Positions 24,767 through 34,099 of a DNA stretch of 47,086 nucleotides are shown here, one piece after another. Source of the DNA: an uncultured Pelagibacteraceae bacterium. GTDB taxonomy: Bacteria; Pseudomonadota; Alphaproteobacteria; Pelagibacterales; Pelagibacteraceae. The notes under the pieces were generated by a model. The model was not told the DNA's origin. It saw only the letters and a program-made list of their open reading frames with translations, and ran no database searches. The stretch lies in NCBI GenBank assembly GCA_902597675.1, contig CACJYR010000009.1, positions 1 through 47,086 of the forward strand, read 5' to 3'. Position 1 is the first letter of the stretch; each line of letters begins with the position of its first letter. The translations under genes and the position numbers were made by a program.

Positions 24767-25024
24767 TTAATATCTAAAATTTTTAAATAAATTATTAATT
24801 TTATTATCTTCAAATTCAATGTTGGTTTTTAAACCATTATAAAAATTGTAAAGATTATTATCATCTATTTCTAAGAATTTTATTAATTCATTTAAATCTT
24901 CAACATTTAATTGATCTATATATTTATTAGTGAATGCTCCTAAAAGTTTATCCATTTCTTTCGTACCGCGATAATTTGATCTGTATATAATTTTTTTTTT
25001 TATTTGTTCTATATCAGTGGTCAT
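24767..25024 (-). CDS. sdhE: FAD assembly factor SdhE
   Basis: The 85-residue product carries the RGxxE motif (YRGTKEMDKLLGAF) that defines the SdhE/Sdh5 family, which helps attach FAD covalently to the succinate dehydrogenase flavoprotein. The rest is all-helical with the usual LNELIKFLEIDDNNLYNF pattern. The length is normal. It is divergent from recG with only 22 bases between start codons, and its end lies 8 bases past the tRNA-Ser 3' end. Confidence 0.92.
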   Translation of the reverse strand: MTTDIEQIKKKIIYRSNYRGTKEMDKLLGAFTNKYIDQLNVEDLNELIKFLEIDDNNLYNFYNGLKTNIEFEDNKINNLFKNFRY

Positions 25025-25032
25025 ATTAGGAA

Positions 25033-25038
25033 TATAAT
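25033..25038 (+). promoter_or_regulatory. Probable -10 element of recG
   Basis: A perfect TATAAT lies 8 bases before the recG ATG (25047) in the 22-base gap to sdhE. Transcription from it would start at or next to the ATG, giving a leaderless or nearly leaderless message. No good -35 is seen. In this AT-rich context a chance match is possible. Confidence 0.4.
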
Positions 25039-25046
25039 ATTAGTTT

Positions 25047-27098
25047 ATGGATATTAAAAGAAATTATGAATATTTATTATCTGACCTTAAATCTATAAAA
25101 GGTGTTGGTTTAAAAACATCAAATTTATTAAAAAGAAAAAAAATTAATACTATTTTTGATCTGTTATGGAAATTACCAAAATCTTATACAGATCGAAGTT
25201 TATCTTCGAAAATAAAAGATTTAAAAATAGATGAGATACAAACTATAACTATAATTCCTCAAAAATATTCATTTCCAAGAGTAAGAAACTTACCAAATCG
25301 AGTTTTATGCAAAGATGAAACTGGTGAAATAGATTGTGTTTTTTTTAATAGTTACGAAGGATATATTAGAAAAATATTACCTATTGGAAAAGAAGTAACA
25401 ATTAGTGGTAGAATTAAATACTTTCGAAATAAATATCAATTAACAAATCCTAAATATATTTCAGAAGACTCATCTATAATAAAACAAAAGCATAATACCT
25501 ATTCATTAACTGAGGGAATTAGTGAAAAGGTTTATAATAAAATAATATTTCAAATTATTAAAAATTTACCTCAGATTGATGAGTGGCATTCAAAAGATAT
25601 ATTAAAAAATTTTGGTAATATTGGTTGGAATAACTCAATCAAAAAATTACACGATCCAGAAAACATCGGTAAATTCAAGGAAAATTTCTATCAAAGACTT
25701 GCTTTTGATGAAATTTTTTCAACTTTTTTAGTTAATTCAGAAATTAGAAAAAAGATCAAAAAAATAAAAAAAACAAAGAAAACATTCGATATTAAAAAAC
25801 AAGGTGAAATAATATCAAAATTAGATTTTTCCTTAACCAATGATCAAACTAAAACATTAAATGAGATTAATAAAGATTTGTGCTCAGATAACAAGATGTT
25901 CAGATTACTTCAGGGTGATGTTGGTAGTGGTAAAACAATTGTAGCGTTATTATCTGCATTCAATACCATCAGTTCTGATTTTCAAGTAGCAGTAATGGCT
26001 CCTACAGAAATATTAGCAAGACAGCATTTTTTATTAGCAAAAAAAATATATCCAAAAAATATTAAAATAGAATTACTTTCTGGAAAATCATCATACAAAG
26101 ATAAGAAAAAAATTTTAAATAAACTTATAAAAAAGGAAATTGATATTATTTTTGGAACACATGCCTTATTTCAAAAAAAAGTAGAATTCAAAAAACTAGG
26201 TTTAATAATAATTGATGAGCAACACAAATTTGGAGTTAGTCAGAGAAAAAAATTATCTGATAAAGCTGGGAAAGATTGTGATGTTCTTTTAATGACAGCA
26301 ACACCAATTCCACGTACTTTAACAATGACTATTTATGGAGATATGGATCTTTCAATTATACGAGAAAAACCGAATAACCGAAAACCTGTAAAAACTTATA
26401 GTAAAATTGAAAGTAAGATTGAGGATGTAATTAAATTCATCAAGAAAGAAATACAACTTGGAAATCAAATTTTTTGGGTATGCCCTCTTATAGAAGAGTC
26501 AAAAAAAATTGATCATTCTTCAGCGATTAAAAAGTCTGAATATCTAAAAAAAATTTTTCCAAATGACGTTTATTTACTCCATGGAAAAACAACTATTGAG
26601 GAAAAAGAGGAAATCTTAAACAAATTTTTAAGAAATGAATTTAAAATATTAGTTTCTACTACTATCATTGAGGTTGGTATAGATTTTCCTAATGCAAATG
26701 TAATTATTATAGAAAATGCAAACAAGTTTGGTTTGTCTCAATTACATCAACTTAGAGGTAGAGTTGGAAGAGGCAACAAAGAGTCTTCATGTGTATTAAT
26801 GTTTAAGTCAAATTTAAGTGAAAATGCAAAAAAAAGAATTAATATATTAAAAGACTCTAATGATGGATTTAAAATATCTGAAGAGGATATGAAATTAAGA
26901 GGTTTTGGAGATATTCTTGGTTTTAAACAAAGTGGAATAAAAAACTTTAAATTGGCAGATCCAATACATAATCATAATCTTTTTATTTTAGCTGAAAAAG
27001 AAATTAAAAGAATTGAAAATGAAAAAGAGGATATAGGGAGATTTAAACCTTTAATTAAATTATATGATCGTGCAGATATAATTAACGATATAGCTTAA
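25047..27098 (+). CDS. recG: ATP-dependent DNA helicase RecG
   Basis: The 683-residue superfamily 2 helicase remodels stalled forks and branched DNA. Seen: the N-terminal wedge domain with the OB fold (about residues 55-150, ITIIPQKYSFPRVRNLPNRV), Walker A GDVGSGKTIVALLSA, motif Ia APTEILARQH, the DEQH box in IIIDEQHKFGVSQR, TATPIPRTLTMTIYGD, and the RecG-specific C-terminal region QLRGRVGRGNKESSCVLM and LRGFGDILGFKQSG. The length is within the family range. Its last 4 bases overlap the convergent DUF502 gene. Confidence 0.97.
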   Translation: MDIKRNYEYLLSDLKSIKGVGLKTSNLLKRKKINTIFDLLWKLPKSYTDRSLSSKIKDLKIDEIQTITIIPQKYSFPRVRNLPNRVLCKDETGEIDCVFFNSYEGYIRKILPIGKEVTISGRIKYFRNKYQLTNPKYISEDSSIIKQKHNTYSLTEGISEKVYNKIIFQIIKNLPQIDEWHSKDILKNFGNIGWNNSIKKLHDPENIGKFKENFYQRLAFDEIFSTFLVNSEIRKKIKKIKKTKKTFDIKKQGEIISKLDFSLTNDQTKTLNEINKDLCSDNKMFRLLQGDVGSGKTIVALLSAFNTISSDFQVAVMAPTEILARQHFLLAKKIYPKNIKIELLSGKSSYKDKKKILNKLIKKEIDIIFGTHALFQKKVEFKKLGLIIIDEQHKFGVSQRKKLSDKAGKDCDVLLMTATPIPRTLTMTIYGDMDLSIIREKPNNRKPVKTYSKIESKIEDVIKFIKKEIQLGNQIFWVCPLIEESKKIDHSSAIKKSEYLKKIFPNDVYLLHGKTTIEEKEEILNKFLRNEFKILVSTTIIEVGIDFPNANVIIIENANKFGLSQLHQLRGRVGRGNKESSCVLMFKSNLSENAKKRINILKDSNDGFKISEEDMKLRGFGDILGFKQSGIKNFKLADPIHNHNLFILAEKEIKRIENEKEDIGRFKPLIKLYDRADIINDIA

Positions 27099-27715
27099 TT
27101 CTTACCCGTGGATGTTCCTGCAGAAACAATAAATTTGGATGCCTCTTCAAATGTCATATTCAGATATATAACTTCATCTATAGGAAACATTAGTAAAAAA
27201 CCACTTGTAGGATTTGGTGTAGTTGGAACAAATACGTTTATTAATTTTTTATTTGTTTTTTCAGCCATTTCACCTTTATTTTCTTTTGTTGCAAATCCAA
27301 CAGCCCAAACACCTTTTCTTGGGTATTCTACTAAAACAACACTTTTTTTATCATTGTCATCTTTATTAGAAAATGTCTCGGTCATTTGTACTATAGCCGA
27401 ATAAATAGTCCTTAAAACTGGAATTCTTTTAAATAAATCATCAATAAGTTTGAGAATTCGTTTACCTAAAAAGGATAATGATAATCCCCCAACAATTGTT
27501 ATAAATGCTACAGAAATAATTATTTCTATTCCAGGTATTGCAAAAGGTAAGTAGTTATTAGGATTTATATTTTCTGGAATTATTTTAGAAGAAATTCCTA
27601 TTAAAATTTTACTTAAATATAAAGTAAAACCAATAGGAATTAATACAACTACACCCGTTATAAAATAATTTCTAAGAATAAGAGTAAGTGATCGTTTTTT
27701 TTTATTCTTTTTCAT
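27095..27715 (-). CDS. DUF502-family membrane protein
   Basis: The 206-residue product has two transmembrane segments (about residues 13-36, LRNYFITGVVVLIPIGFTLYLS, and 50-80, PGIEIIISVAFITIVGGLSLSFLG) followed by a soluble domain with the family stretch FKRIPVLRTIYSAIVQMTETF, VVLVEYPRKGVWAVGFATKE and VFVPTTPNPTSGFLLMFP. The family is widespread and has no established reaction. The gene is leftward, convergent with recG (4-base overlap), and a possible 25-codon frame lies just upstream of it. Confidence 0.9.
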   Translation of the reverse strand: MKKNKKKRSLTLILRNYFITGVVVLIPIGFTLYLSKILIGISSKIIPENINPNNYLPFAIPGIEIIISVAFITIVGGLSLSFLGKRILKLIDDLFKRIPVLRTIYSAIVQMTETFSNKDDNDKKSVVLVEYPRKGVWAVGFATKENKGEMAEKTNKKLINVFVPTTPNPTSGFLLMFPIDEVIYLNMTFEEASKFIVSAGTSTGKN

Positions 27716-27720
27716 AAAAT

Positions 27721-27798
27721 TTATTTAAAACTAGAGTAAACTACAAAAGAAATCGCAATAATAAATAAAAATACTAATATTTTATTATTTAGATTCAT
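27721..27798 (-). CDS. Possible 25-residue single-helix membrane peptide
   Basis: ATG at 27796-27798 to TAA at 27721-27723 encodes MNLNNKILVFLFIIAISFVV followed by YSSFK: a polar start, one hydrophobic helix and a short basic end. It sits six bases upstream of the DUF502 gene in the same direction. No ribosome binding site is seen, and such short hydrophobic frames occur by chance in AT-rich DNA, so confidence is low. Confidence 0.3.
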   Translation of the reverse strand: MNLNNKILVFLFIIAISFVVYSSFK

Positions 27799-27828
27799 TT
27801 TAAAATATATTATCAATGATAACTAAAA

Positions 27829-28650
27829 ATGGATAGAAGAAAATTCTTAACTTATGTTGGTTGTACTTGTTGTAGTTTAGCTCTGAATTCATGTGCTACT
27901 GCACCAATCACTGATCGAAAACAATTAAAACTAATCCCTGAAGCTAAATTAAATGCTCAGGCAGCCCAAATTTTTGAAAAAATTAAAGAAAAAGAAAAAT
28001 TAATAACAGGACCAAAACTTAATCAAATTAAAGAAATTGGCAAAAGAATGGAAAATTCTATAGGAGAATATTTTTATCAATCAAAAATTGATGATCCGAC
28101 AGTTGGTTTTGATTGGGAATATATATTAATCGATAAAAAAAATATGAGAAATGCATTTTGCATGCCTGGAGGTAAAATAGCTGTTTTTTCAGGCATATTA
28201 GAAGTAACCAAAAATACTGATGGCTTAGCTGCTGTCATGGGTCATGAAATTGCACATGCTGTAGCAAAACACTCTGTAGAACGAGCGAGCAGAGGTGTTG
28301 TTTTAAACGTAGGGACAAATGTTATTGATATATTATCTGGTGGAAAATTATCTCGAGTCAATAGAACAACAGGTATGAATACTATTGGTATGGTCTCTCA
28401 ACTAGGTATAATGAACCCTTTCAATAGAAAGCAAGAAACTGAAGCTGACTATTTGGGTATGATTTTTGCCTCTTTGTCTGGTTACGATATAAGAGAAACG
28501 CCTAAAATTTGGGAAAGAATGAAAAAATTTAGTAAAGGAAAAAAACAATCTGAATTTCTTAGCACACACCCCTCACCTGAAAATCGAATTAAAAAAATAA
28601 ACGAGTGGAAAAATAGTATAATCTTGGATTACCCACCAATTAAAATATAA
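27829..28650 (+). CDS. M48-family metalloprotease, lipoprotein
   Basis: The 273-residue product has an N-terminus MDRRKFLTYVGCTCCSLALN ending in a lipobox with Cys22, so it is probably lipid-anchored in the periplasm. The twin basic start RRKF resembles a Tat signal. The protease domain has NAFCMPGGKIAVFSGIL, the zinc motif HEIAH (His139, Glu140, His143) and the third-ligand region QETEADYLG. The late STHPSPENRIKKI is typical of LoiP/BepA-like M48 proteases that survey outer-membrane protein assembly. There is no TPR domain, so it is closer to LoiP. Single rightward gene, followed by tRNA-Lys. Confidence 0.92.
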   Translation: MDRRKFLTYVGCTCCSLALNSCATAPITDRKQLKLIPEAKLNAQAAQIFEKIKEKEKLITGPKLNQIKEIGKRMENSIGEYFYQSKIDDPTVGFDWEYILIDKKNMRNAFCMPGGKIAVFSGILEVTKNTDGLAAVMGHEIAHAVAKHSVERASRGVVLNVGTNVIDILSGGKLSRVNRTTGMNTIGMVSQLGIMNPFNRKQETEADYLGMIFASLSGYDIRETPKIWERMKKFSKGKKQSEFLSTHPSPENRIKKINEWKNSIILDYPPIKI

Positions 28651-28661
28651 GTATTAATTGA

Positions 28662-28737
<76 letters not shown>

Positions 28738-28808
28738 AAAATTACTTCGTATATACATATTTATTTTAATATTTCAAATAGGAATTGATGAGACATATAG
28801 TTTCTTTA

Positions 28809-29921
28809 TCACAACTTATCTATGTATTTATCATGAAATTCATTAAAAGTGCCTTTTTGAATATTTTTTCTTATTTCGCTCATTAATTCTTGATAAAAGT
28901 TGATATTATTTAACGTTAAAAGCATCGACCCTAAAATTTCATTAGTATTGAATAAATGATTTAAATAATTTTTTGAATATTTGTTTAAACTTAAATTTTT
29001 ACACTTTTCATCAAGAGGTGAATTGTCATTTTGATATTTATTATTTTTAATATTTATTCTTCCATTCCATGTAAAAGCCAGACCTGTTCTCCCTGATCTA
29101 GTCGGCATTACACAATCAAACATGTCTATTCCTCTTTTAACTGCACCTAAAATATCAGAAGGTGTGCCTACACCCATTAAATAATGTGGTTTATTTTCTG
29201 GAAGATTTTCCTTAATGTCATCCAATACTTTAAACATTTCCTCTTGTGCTTCACCAACTGCAAGACCACCAATAGCATATCCATCAAAATTTAGATTTAA
29301 CAAACCTTTTAGAGACAAAAGTCTCAAATCTTTAAAAAGGCCTCCTTGAACTATGCCAAAAAGAGCTTTATGGGGATTTTTTCCAAAGGCTTTTTTGGAT
29401 CTATCAGCCCAATATAATGATAGTTCCATTGATTTTTTAATCAGTTCATAGTCATCCGTTTTCTTTGGACATTCATCCATGATCATTACAATATCTGAGT
29501 TCAAGCCAAGTTGAATTTTTATACTTTCTTCAGGGCTCAAATAAAATTTTTTTCCATCAACATGAGAGTTAAAAATTGCACCTTTTTCTCGGTCTATTTT
29601 ATTTAATTTTGAAAGAGACATTACTTGAAAACCACCTGAGTCAGTAAGTATTGGTAAATCACAATTCATAAAGGAATGTAATCCGCCAGCGTTTTGAATT
29701 CGTTCAACTCCTGGACGGATCATTAAATGATATGTATTAGCTAAAATTATATCTGAGCCAGTTTTTTTAATATCGTCAATCGTACAAGCTTTTACAGTTG
29801 CCTGAGTTCCAACTGGCATAAAAGCAGGAGTTCTAATAATTCCTCTATGCGTTTCTATAATTCCTTCTCTTGCATAGCCATCTTTGTTCAATAATTTAAA
29901 GGCAAATTCTTTTAATGCCAT
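28809..29921 (-). CDS. tgt: tRNA-guanine transglycosylase
   Basis: The 370-residue product swaps guanine-34 of the GUN-anticodon tRNAs for preQ1 in queuosine synthesis. Seen: the general-acid/base aspartate in LTDSGGFQVMSLSKL, MIMDECPKKTDDYE, GIVQGGLFKDLR, IGGLAVGEAQEE, and the nucleophile region MFDCVMPTRSGRTG. The C-terminal zinc site is degenerate. In place of the usual CxCxxC it reads Cys307-Lys-Asn309-Leu-Ser-Leu312, and the distal histidine is Asn338. The length and TIM-barrel core are otherwise normal. It is the last gene of the ssb-gyrA-coaD-ppi-tgt series, seven bases after the cyclophilin gene. Confidence 0.95.
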   Translation of the reverse strand: MALKEFAFKLLNKDGYAREGIIETHRGIIRTPAFMPVGTQATVKACTIDDIKKTGSDIILANTYHLMIRPGVERIQNAGGLHSFMNCDLPILTDSGGFQVMSLSKLNKIDREKGAIFNSHVDGKKFYLSPEESIKIQLGLNSDIVMIMDECPKKTDDYELIKKSMELSLYWADRSKKAFGKNPHKALFGIVQGGLFKDLRLLSLKGLLNLNFDGYAIGGLAVGEAQEEMFKVLDDIKENLPENKPHYLMGVGTPSDILGAVKRGIDMFDCVMPTRSGRTGLAFTWNGRINIKNNKYQNDNSPLDEKCKNLSLNKYSKNYLNHLFNTNEILGSMLLTLNNINFYQELMSEIRKNIQKGTFNEFHDKYIDKL

Positions 29922-29927
29922 TAAATA

Positions 29928-30488
29928 TTATAATGATTTTAAACTAATTATTTTATCTGGATCTGTGACGGCACCATTATTGTTTTCATCACCACGTTTA
30001 ATTTTATCAACAAATTCCATTCCTTCGATCACTTTTCCAAAAACTGTATATTGGTTATCTAGAAAAGGAGCAGGTTTAAAACAAATGAAAAATTGGCTAT
30101 TCGCACTATTTGGATCTTGTGATCTAGCCATAGATAAAGTTCCTCTATCATGAGGTAAATTATTAAATTCTTGTTTTAGGTCTGGTAAATCTGATCCTCC
30201 CATACCTGCCATTCTTAAATTAAAATCACTTGATGATGAATTTCCAAATTTTACATCACCAGTTTGTGCCATGAAACCATCGATAACTCTGTGAAAAACA
30301 ACATTATCATATTTACCGCTATTGGCTAAATCTTTAATTCTTTTAACATGATTAGGTGCTACATCTTCAAATAATTCAATTTTTACATCTCCATCTTTAA
30401 GTTTCAAAATCATAATATTCTCCTCTGACATTACTTGGTTTATGGTTAAAAAAAAGAAAATAAATATATTTATTAAAATTTTATTCAT
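29928..30488 (-). CDS. Exported cyclophilin-type peptidyl-prolyl isomerase
   Basis: The 186-residue product has a signal peptide (MNKILINIFIFFFLTINQVM) and a full cyclophilin domain: VVFHRVIDGFMAQTGD with the catalytic arginine, GTLSMARSQDPNSANSQFFI, and LDNQYTVFGKVIEGMEFVDKI. It catalyses cis-trans isomerisation of prolyl bonds, here probably in the periplasm. The start overlaps the coaD stop by eight bases. A cytoplasmic form from a downstream start is less likely, as the hydrophobic segment is well formed. Confidence 0.93.
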   Translation of the reverse strand: MNKILINIFIFFFLTINQVMSEENIMILKLKDGDVKIELFEDVAPNHVKRIKDLANSGKYDNVVFHRVIDGFMAQTGDVKFGNSSSSDFNLRMAGMGGSDLPDLKQEFNNLPHDRGTLSMARSQDPNSANSQFFICFKPAPFLDNQYTVFGKVIEGMEFVDKIKRGDENNNGAVTDPDKIISLKSL

Positions 30489-30975
30489 ATTTTCTTTTTA
30501 GTAATTTAATTGTACTTTTAGTAGTAAATTTTTTGATATCACCTTTTAAATTTACTATTTCTTTAACAAATCTTGATGAAATAATCTGATTTTCAACATC
30601 AGACATTAAAAAAAGAGTTTCAATATTTTTATTTAATTTTCTATTCATCCCTGCTAGTTGAAATTCATATTCAAAATCTGAAACTGCTCTTAATCCTCTT
30701 AAAATAATATTTGATTTATATTTTTTGCATAATTCAGTGGTTAAAGAGCTAAAAGAAATTACGACAACTTTTTTTTTGTTCAGTTTCAAATCATAAAATA
30801 AAGCTTTTTTTACAATTTCAATTCGTTCATCAGAGTCGAATAAATAATCCTTATTTTCAACGTTAGATACTGCAACAATAATCTTATCAAAAAGTTTTAA
30901 ACCTTTTTTAATAACATCAATATGGCCAAACGTAATTGGATCAAATGTTCCAGGATAGATTGCAACTTTATTCAT
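30481..30975 (-). CDS. coaD: Phosphopantetheine adenylyltransferase
   Basis: The 164-residue nucleotidyltransferase makes dephospho-CoA from 4'-phosphopantetheine and ATP. Seen: AIYPGTFDPITFGHIDVIKKG with the TxGH motif, IILRGLRAVSDFEYEFQLAGMNRKL, and the ISSRFVKEI segment near the end (ISSTxVR in most members). The length is normal. It starts on the overlapping TAATG with the gyrA stop and is followed by an 8-base overlap with the cyclophilin gene. Confidence 0.96.
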   Translation of the reverse strand: MNKVAIYPGTFDPITFGHIDVIKKGLKLFDKIIVAVSNVENKDYLFDSDERIEIVKKALFYDLKLNKKKVVVISFSSLTTELCKKYKSNIILRGLRAVSDFEYEFQLAGMNRKLNKNIETLFLMSDVENQIISSRFVKEIVNLKGDIKKFTTKSTIKLLKRKYE

Positions 30976-33554
30976 TAAACTAAGTTATCATCTATTTTAT
31001 CAGCTGAAACAACTTTTTCTTCTCCAGTTAATTTAATAATTCTAACACCCTGAGTATTTCTACCCGCAGTTCTAATTTCTTTTACCGCTACACGTATTAC
31101 TCTTCCTTTGTTAGTAGATATAAGTATTTCATCACCATCATATACAGGGAAAGAGGATGAGATATTACCATTTCTTGGTGAATTTATAATTCCGATAATT
31201 CCCTTCCCACCTCTATTAGTTACTCTATATTCGGTATGACTAGTTTTTTTACCAAAACCATTTTCTGTTATTGATAATATGAACTTTTCTTTAGCTTTTA
31301 ATTCTGATTGCTCATCTTTTGATTTCTTCCCATTTTTTTTTGATTTATCATTATCTATAATTGAAAGAGAGACAATTTGATCGTTTGGAGACAAAACAAT
31401 ACCTTTAATCCCTTTAGAGGATCTACCCTTAAAAACTCTCAATTTTTTAGACTCAAAACGTATGCATTTTCCTAATTTGGTACTTAAAATTATATCTTGA
31501 TCATCCTCGCAAATTTTAACTCCCACAATTTTATCATTATTGTCTAATTTCATCGCAATTTTTCCAGATGTATTGATTGAAGAAAAATCCTCTAAACTAT
31601 TTTTTCTGATTTTCCCTTGAGCAGTAGCAAATACAATTTGATAATTTTTCATTTCAGATTCATTATCGGGAAAAGGCATAATAGAACTTATTGACTGATG
31701 GTTTTTTAGTGGAAGAATATTAAACAACGATTTTCCTTTAGAAACTGAAGATCCCTCAGGTATTTTCCAGGCTTTTATTCTATACACTAAACCTTCTGTA
31801 GAGAAAAACAAAACTGAGGTATGTGTATTGACTGATAGAGTTTGGACTACAGAGTCTTCGTTTCTAGTAGTCATGCCAGTTTTTCCTTTACCTCCTCTTT
31901 TTTGTGTCTTAACACTATTCAAAGATCCTCGTTTGATGTAACCCTGCAATGTAACTGTGATCAATACAGATTGTTTTTGAATGGTTTCTTCTATGTCGTA
32001 ATTTAATACAGCATCAATTATTTTAGTTCTTCGGGGTGATGAATATTTATCTTTAATATTCTTTAACTCTTCGCTAATAACTTTTAACAATTCTTTTTTA
32101 GACGAAATTATTTTTTTATATTTCGTAATTAATTCAGCTAACTTCTTAATTTCTATTTCAATTTCATTTATTCCTAACGCTGTCAGTTTTTGTAATCTTA
32201 ATTCTAAAATAGCATTAACTTGTAAAGTTGATAAGGAGTATAAAGTTTTTGATTTTGAACTTTCTACAAGTGAAATTAATTTTTTTGACTTATTAATTTT
32301 CCATTTAGTTTGTAAAAGAGATTTCTTTGCATCCTCTGGATTTTTTGATGATCTGATTATTTTGATAACTTTGTCTAAATTTTCAACTGATACCGATAAA
32401 CCTATTAAGATATGTGCTCGCTCTTCTGCTTTTTGTAAATCAAATTTCGTTTTTTTGACTACAACGTCCTCTCTAAAGGATAAAAAATTTGATAAGAAAT
32501 CTTTTAAGTTACAAGTTTCAGGTTTGCCATCAACTATTGCAAGTGTATTAAATCCAAATGAACTTTCAATTTGTGTATTCTTGTAAAGTTGTCTTTTTAC
32601 TGTTTCAGGTTCTACTCCACTTCTTAAATCTATTGAAACTCTAATTCCTTCTCGATTAGACTCATCTCTTATATCTCTTATACCCTCAATTTTTTTTTCT
32701 CTAACAAGCTGAGCAATTCTTTCATTCAAAACAGATTTATTAACTTGATAAGGAATTGATGTGATAACCAATCTTTCTCTTCCATTTTTTAAACTTTCTA
32801 TAGAAATTTCACCTCTAATTTTAAAAGAACCTCTGCCTTTATTATAACCTTGTTTGATCATATCTTTTCCAATGATCACTCCTCCTGTTGGAAAATCAGG
32901 TCCAGGTATGTGCTTCATAAGATCTTTAATCTTGATATCTTTATTTTCAATTAAAGCTAATGTTCCGTTAATTATTTCACCTAGATTATGTGGTGGTATG
33001 CTAGTTGCCATTCCAACTGCAATCCCACCTGCACCATTTACTAATAAATTAGGAAATTGAGCTGGTAAAACTGTTGGTTCTTTCTCCGTTTCGTCGTAAT
33101 TGTTTTTAAATGAAATTGTATTCTTTTCGATATCATTAATTAAATATTGTGAAACTTTAGATAATCTAGTTTCTGTATATCTCATCGCAGCAGCGGGATC
33201 GCCATCAATAGATCCAAAATTTCCTTGTCCATCAACTAAAGGCAAGCTCATTGAAAAATCCTGAACCATTCTTACTAAAGCATCATAAACTGACTGATCT
33301 CCATGCGGGTGATACTTACCAATAACATCTCCAACAATTCTTGCAGATTTTCTAAATTGTTTTGACCAATCATATCCACCTTTGTACATCGCATACAAAA
33401 TTCTTCTATGAACTGGTTTTAAACCATCTCGTATATCAGGAAGTGCTCTGCTGACTATAACACTCATTGCATATGATAGATAAGATGAGCTCATCTCATC
33501 ATGCATTGAGATTAATTTTATATTCTTATCCTCAGGAATTTCAGTTTTTTGCAT
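30975..33554 (-). CDS. gyrA: DNA gyrase subunit A
   Basis: The 859-residue subunit cleaves and rejoins DNA for negative supercoiling. Seen: [33 protein letters not shown] at the N-terminus, the winged-helix region [18 protein letters not shown], active-site Tyr126 in [10 protein letters not shown], a long coiled coil around residues 370-490, and six-bladed C-terminal wheel repeats. The GyrA box is [10 protein letters not shown], with a second RGGKG in the last repeats. That box separates it from ParC. The position of E. coli Ser83 is Gln87 here. The gene follows ssb by five bases. Confidence 0.97.
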   Translation of the reverse strand: MQKTEIPEDKNIKLISMHDEMSSSYLSYAMSVIVSRALPDIRDGLKPVHRRILYAMYKGGYDWSKQFRKSARIVGDVIGKYHPHGDQSVYDALVRMVQDFSMSLPLVDGQGNFGSIDGDPAAAMRYTETRLSKVSQYLINDIEKNTISFKNNYDETEKEPTVLPAQFPNLLVNGAGGIAVGMATSIPPHNLGEIINGTLALIENKDIKIKDLMKHIPGPDFPTGGVIIGKDMIKQGYNKGRGSFKIRGEISIESLKNGRERLVITSIPYQVNKSVLNERIAQLVREKKIEGIRDIRDESNREGIRVSIDLRSGVEPETVKRQLYKNTQIESSFGFNTLAIVDGKPETCNLKDFLSNFLSFREDVVVKKTKFDLQKAEERAHILIGLSVSVENLDKVIKIIRSSKNPEDAKKSLLQTKWKINKSKKLISLVESSKSKTLYSLSTLQVNAILELRLQKLTALGINEIEIEIKKLAELITKYKKIISSKKELLKVISEELKNIKDKYSSPRRTKIIDAVLNYDIEETIQKQSVLITVTLQGYIKRGSLNSVKTQKRGGKGKTGMTTRNEDSVVQTLSVNTHTSVLFFSTEGLVYRIKAWKIPEGSSVSKGKSLFNILPLKNHQSISSIMPFPDNESEMKNYQIVFATAQGKIRKNSLEDFSSINTSGKIAMKLDNNDKIVGVKICEDDQDIILSTKLGKCIRFESKKLRVFKGRSSKGIKGIVLSPNDQIVSLSIIDNDKSKKNGKKSKDEQSELKAKEKFILSITENGFGKKTSHTEYRVTNRGGKGIIGIINSPRNGNISSSFPVYDGDEILISTNKGRVIRVAVKEIRTAGRNTQGVRIIKLTGEEKVVSADKIDDNLV

Positions 33555-33559
33555 AAATA

Positions 33560-34009
33560 TTAAAATGGAATTTCATCATCCATGTCATTTGAAATTTGTG
33601 ACATGTCATCATTATTAGATTGAGTATTATCATTTGAAATACTTCCACCTGAATTACCTCCACCTAACATAGTTAAAGATGAGTTATATCCTTGAATAAC
33701 AATTTCAGTCGAGTATTTGTCTTGACCAGACTGCTCATCTTTCCATTTTCGGGTCGTTAATTGTCCCTCAACATATATTTGGGCTCCCTTTTTTAAATAT
33801 TGCTGAACAACATTTACCAATCCCTCATTAAATACAACTATACGGTGCCATTCTGTTTTTTCTTTTTTTTCACCAGTATTCTTATCTTTCCAAGACTGAC
33901 TTGTTGCCAGACTTAATCGTGCAACACTTTTGCCATTTACCATTTGTTTGATCTCTGGATCTGCGCCCAAACGACCAATTAAAAGTACTTTATTTAAACT
34001 TCCAGCCAT
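33560..34009 (-). CDS. ssb: Single-stranded DNA-binding protein
   Basis: The product is 149 residues from the ATG at 34009. A longer open frame reaches 34138, but its extra 43 residues are unlike the family and overlap uvrA, so I reject that start. Seen: [56 protein letters not shown] (OB fold), a Gly/Ser/Asn-rich flexible tail, and the acidic protein-interaction tip DDEIPF. It heads the leftward ssb-gyrA-coaD series and is divergent from uvrA, as in E. coli. Confidence 0.97.
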   Translation of the reverse strand: MAGSLNKVLLIGRLGADPEIKQMVNGKSVARLSLATSQSWKDKNTGEKKEKTEWHRIVVFNEGLVNVVQQYLKKGAQIYVEGQLTTRKWKDEQSGQDKYSTEIVIQGYNSSLTMLGGGNSGGSISNDNTQSNNDDMSQISNDMDDEIPF

Positions 34010-34020
34010 AATATTTTTAT

Positions 34021-34038
34021 ATTTGTTAAATTTGTTAA
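34021..34038. repeat. Perfect 9-bp tandem repeat between ssb and uvrA
   Basis: ATTTGTTAA occurs twice without spacing (34021-34029 and 34030-34038), 12 bases upstream of the ssb ATG. It is the only evident repeated element in the 90-base intergenic region. No alphaproteobacterial LexA box (GAAC-N7-GAAC or GTTC-N7-GTTC) is present. A regulatory role is speculative. Confidence 0.45.
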
Positions 34039-34099
34039 TTAGAACTATACCACAATTTACTCTGAATATTAATTTTATTAAGTCAAAGCAACAAAAATT

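Noticed and set aside
34010..34099. LexA operator between ssb and uvrA
   Set aside because: Only a single GAAC is present (34042-34045) and no second half-site at the right distance.
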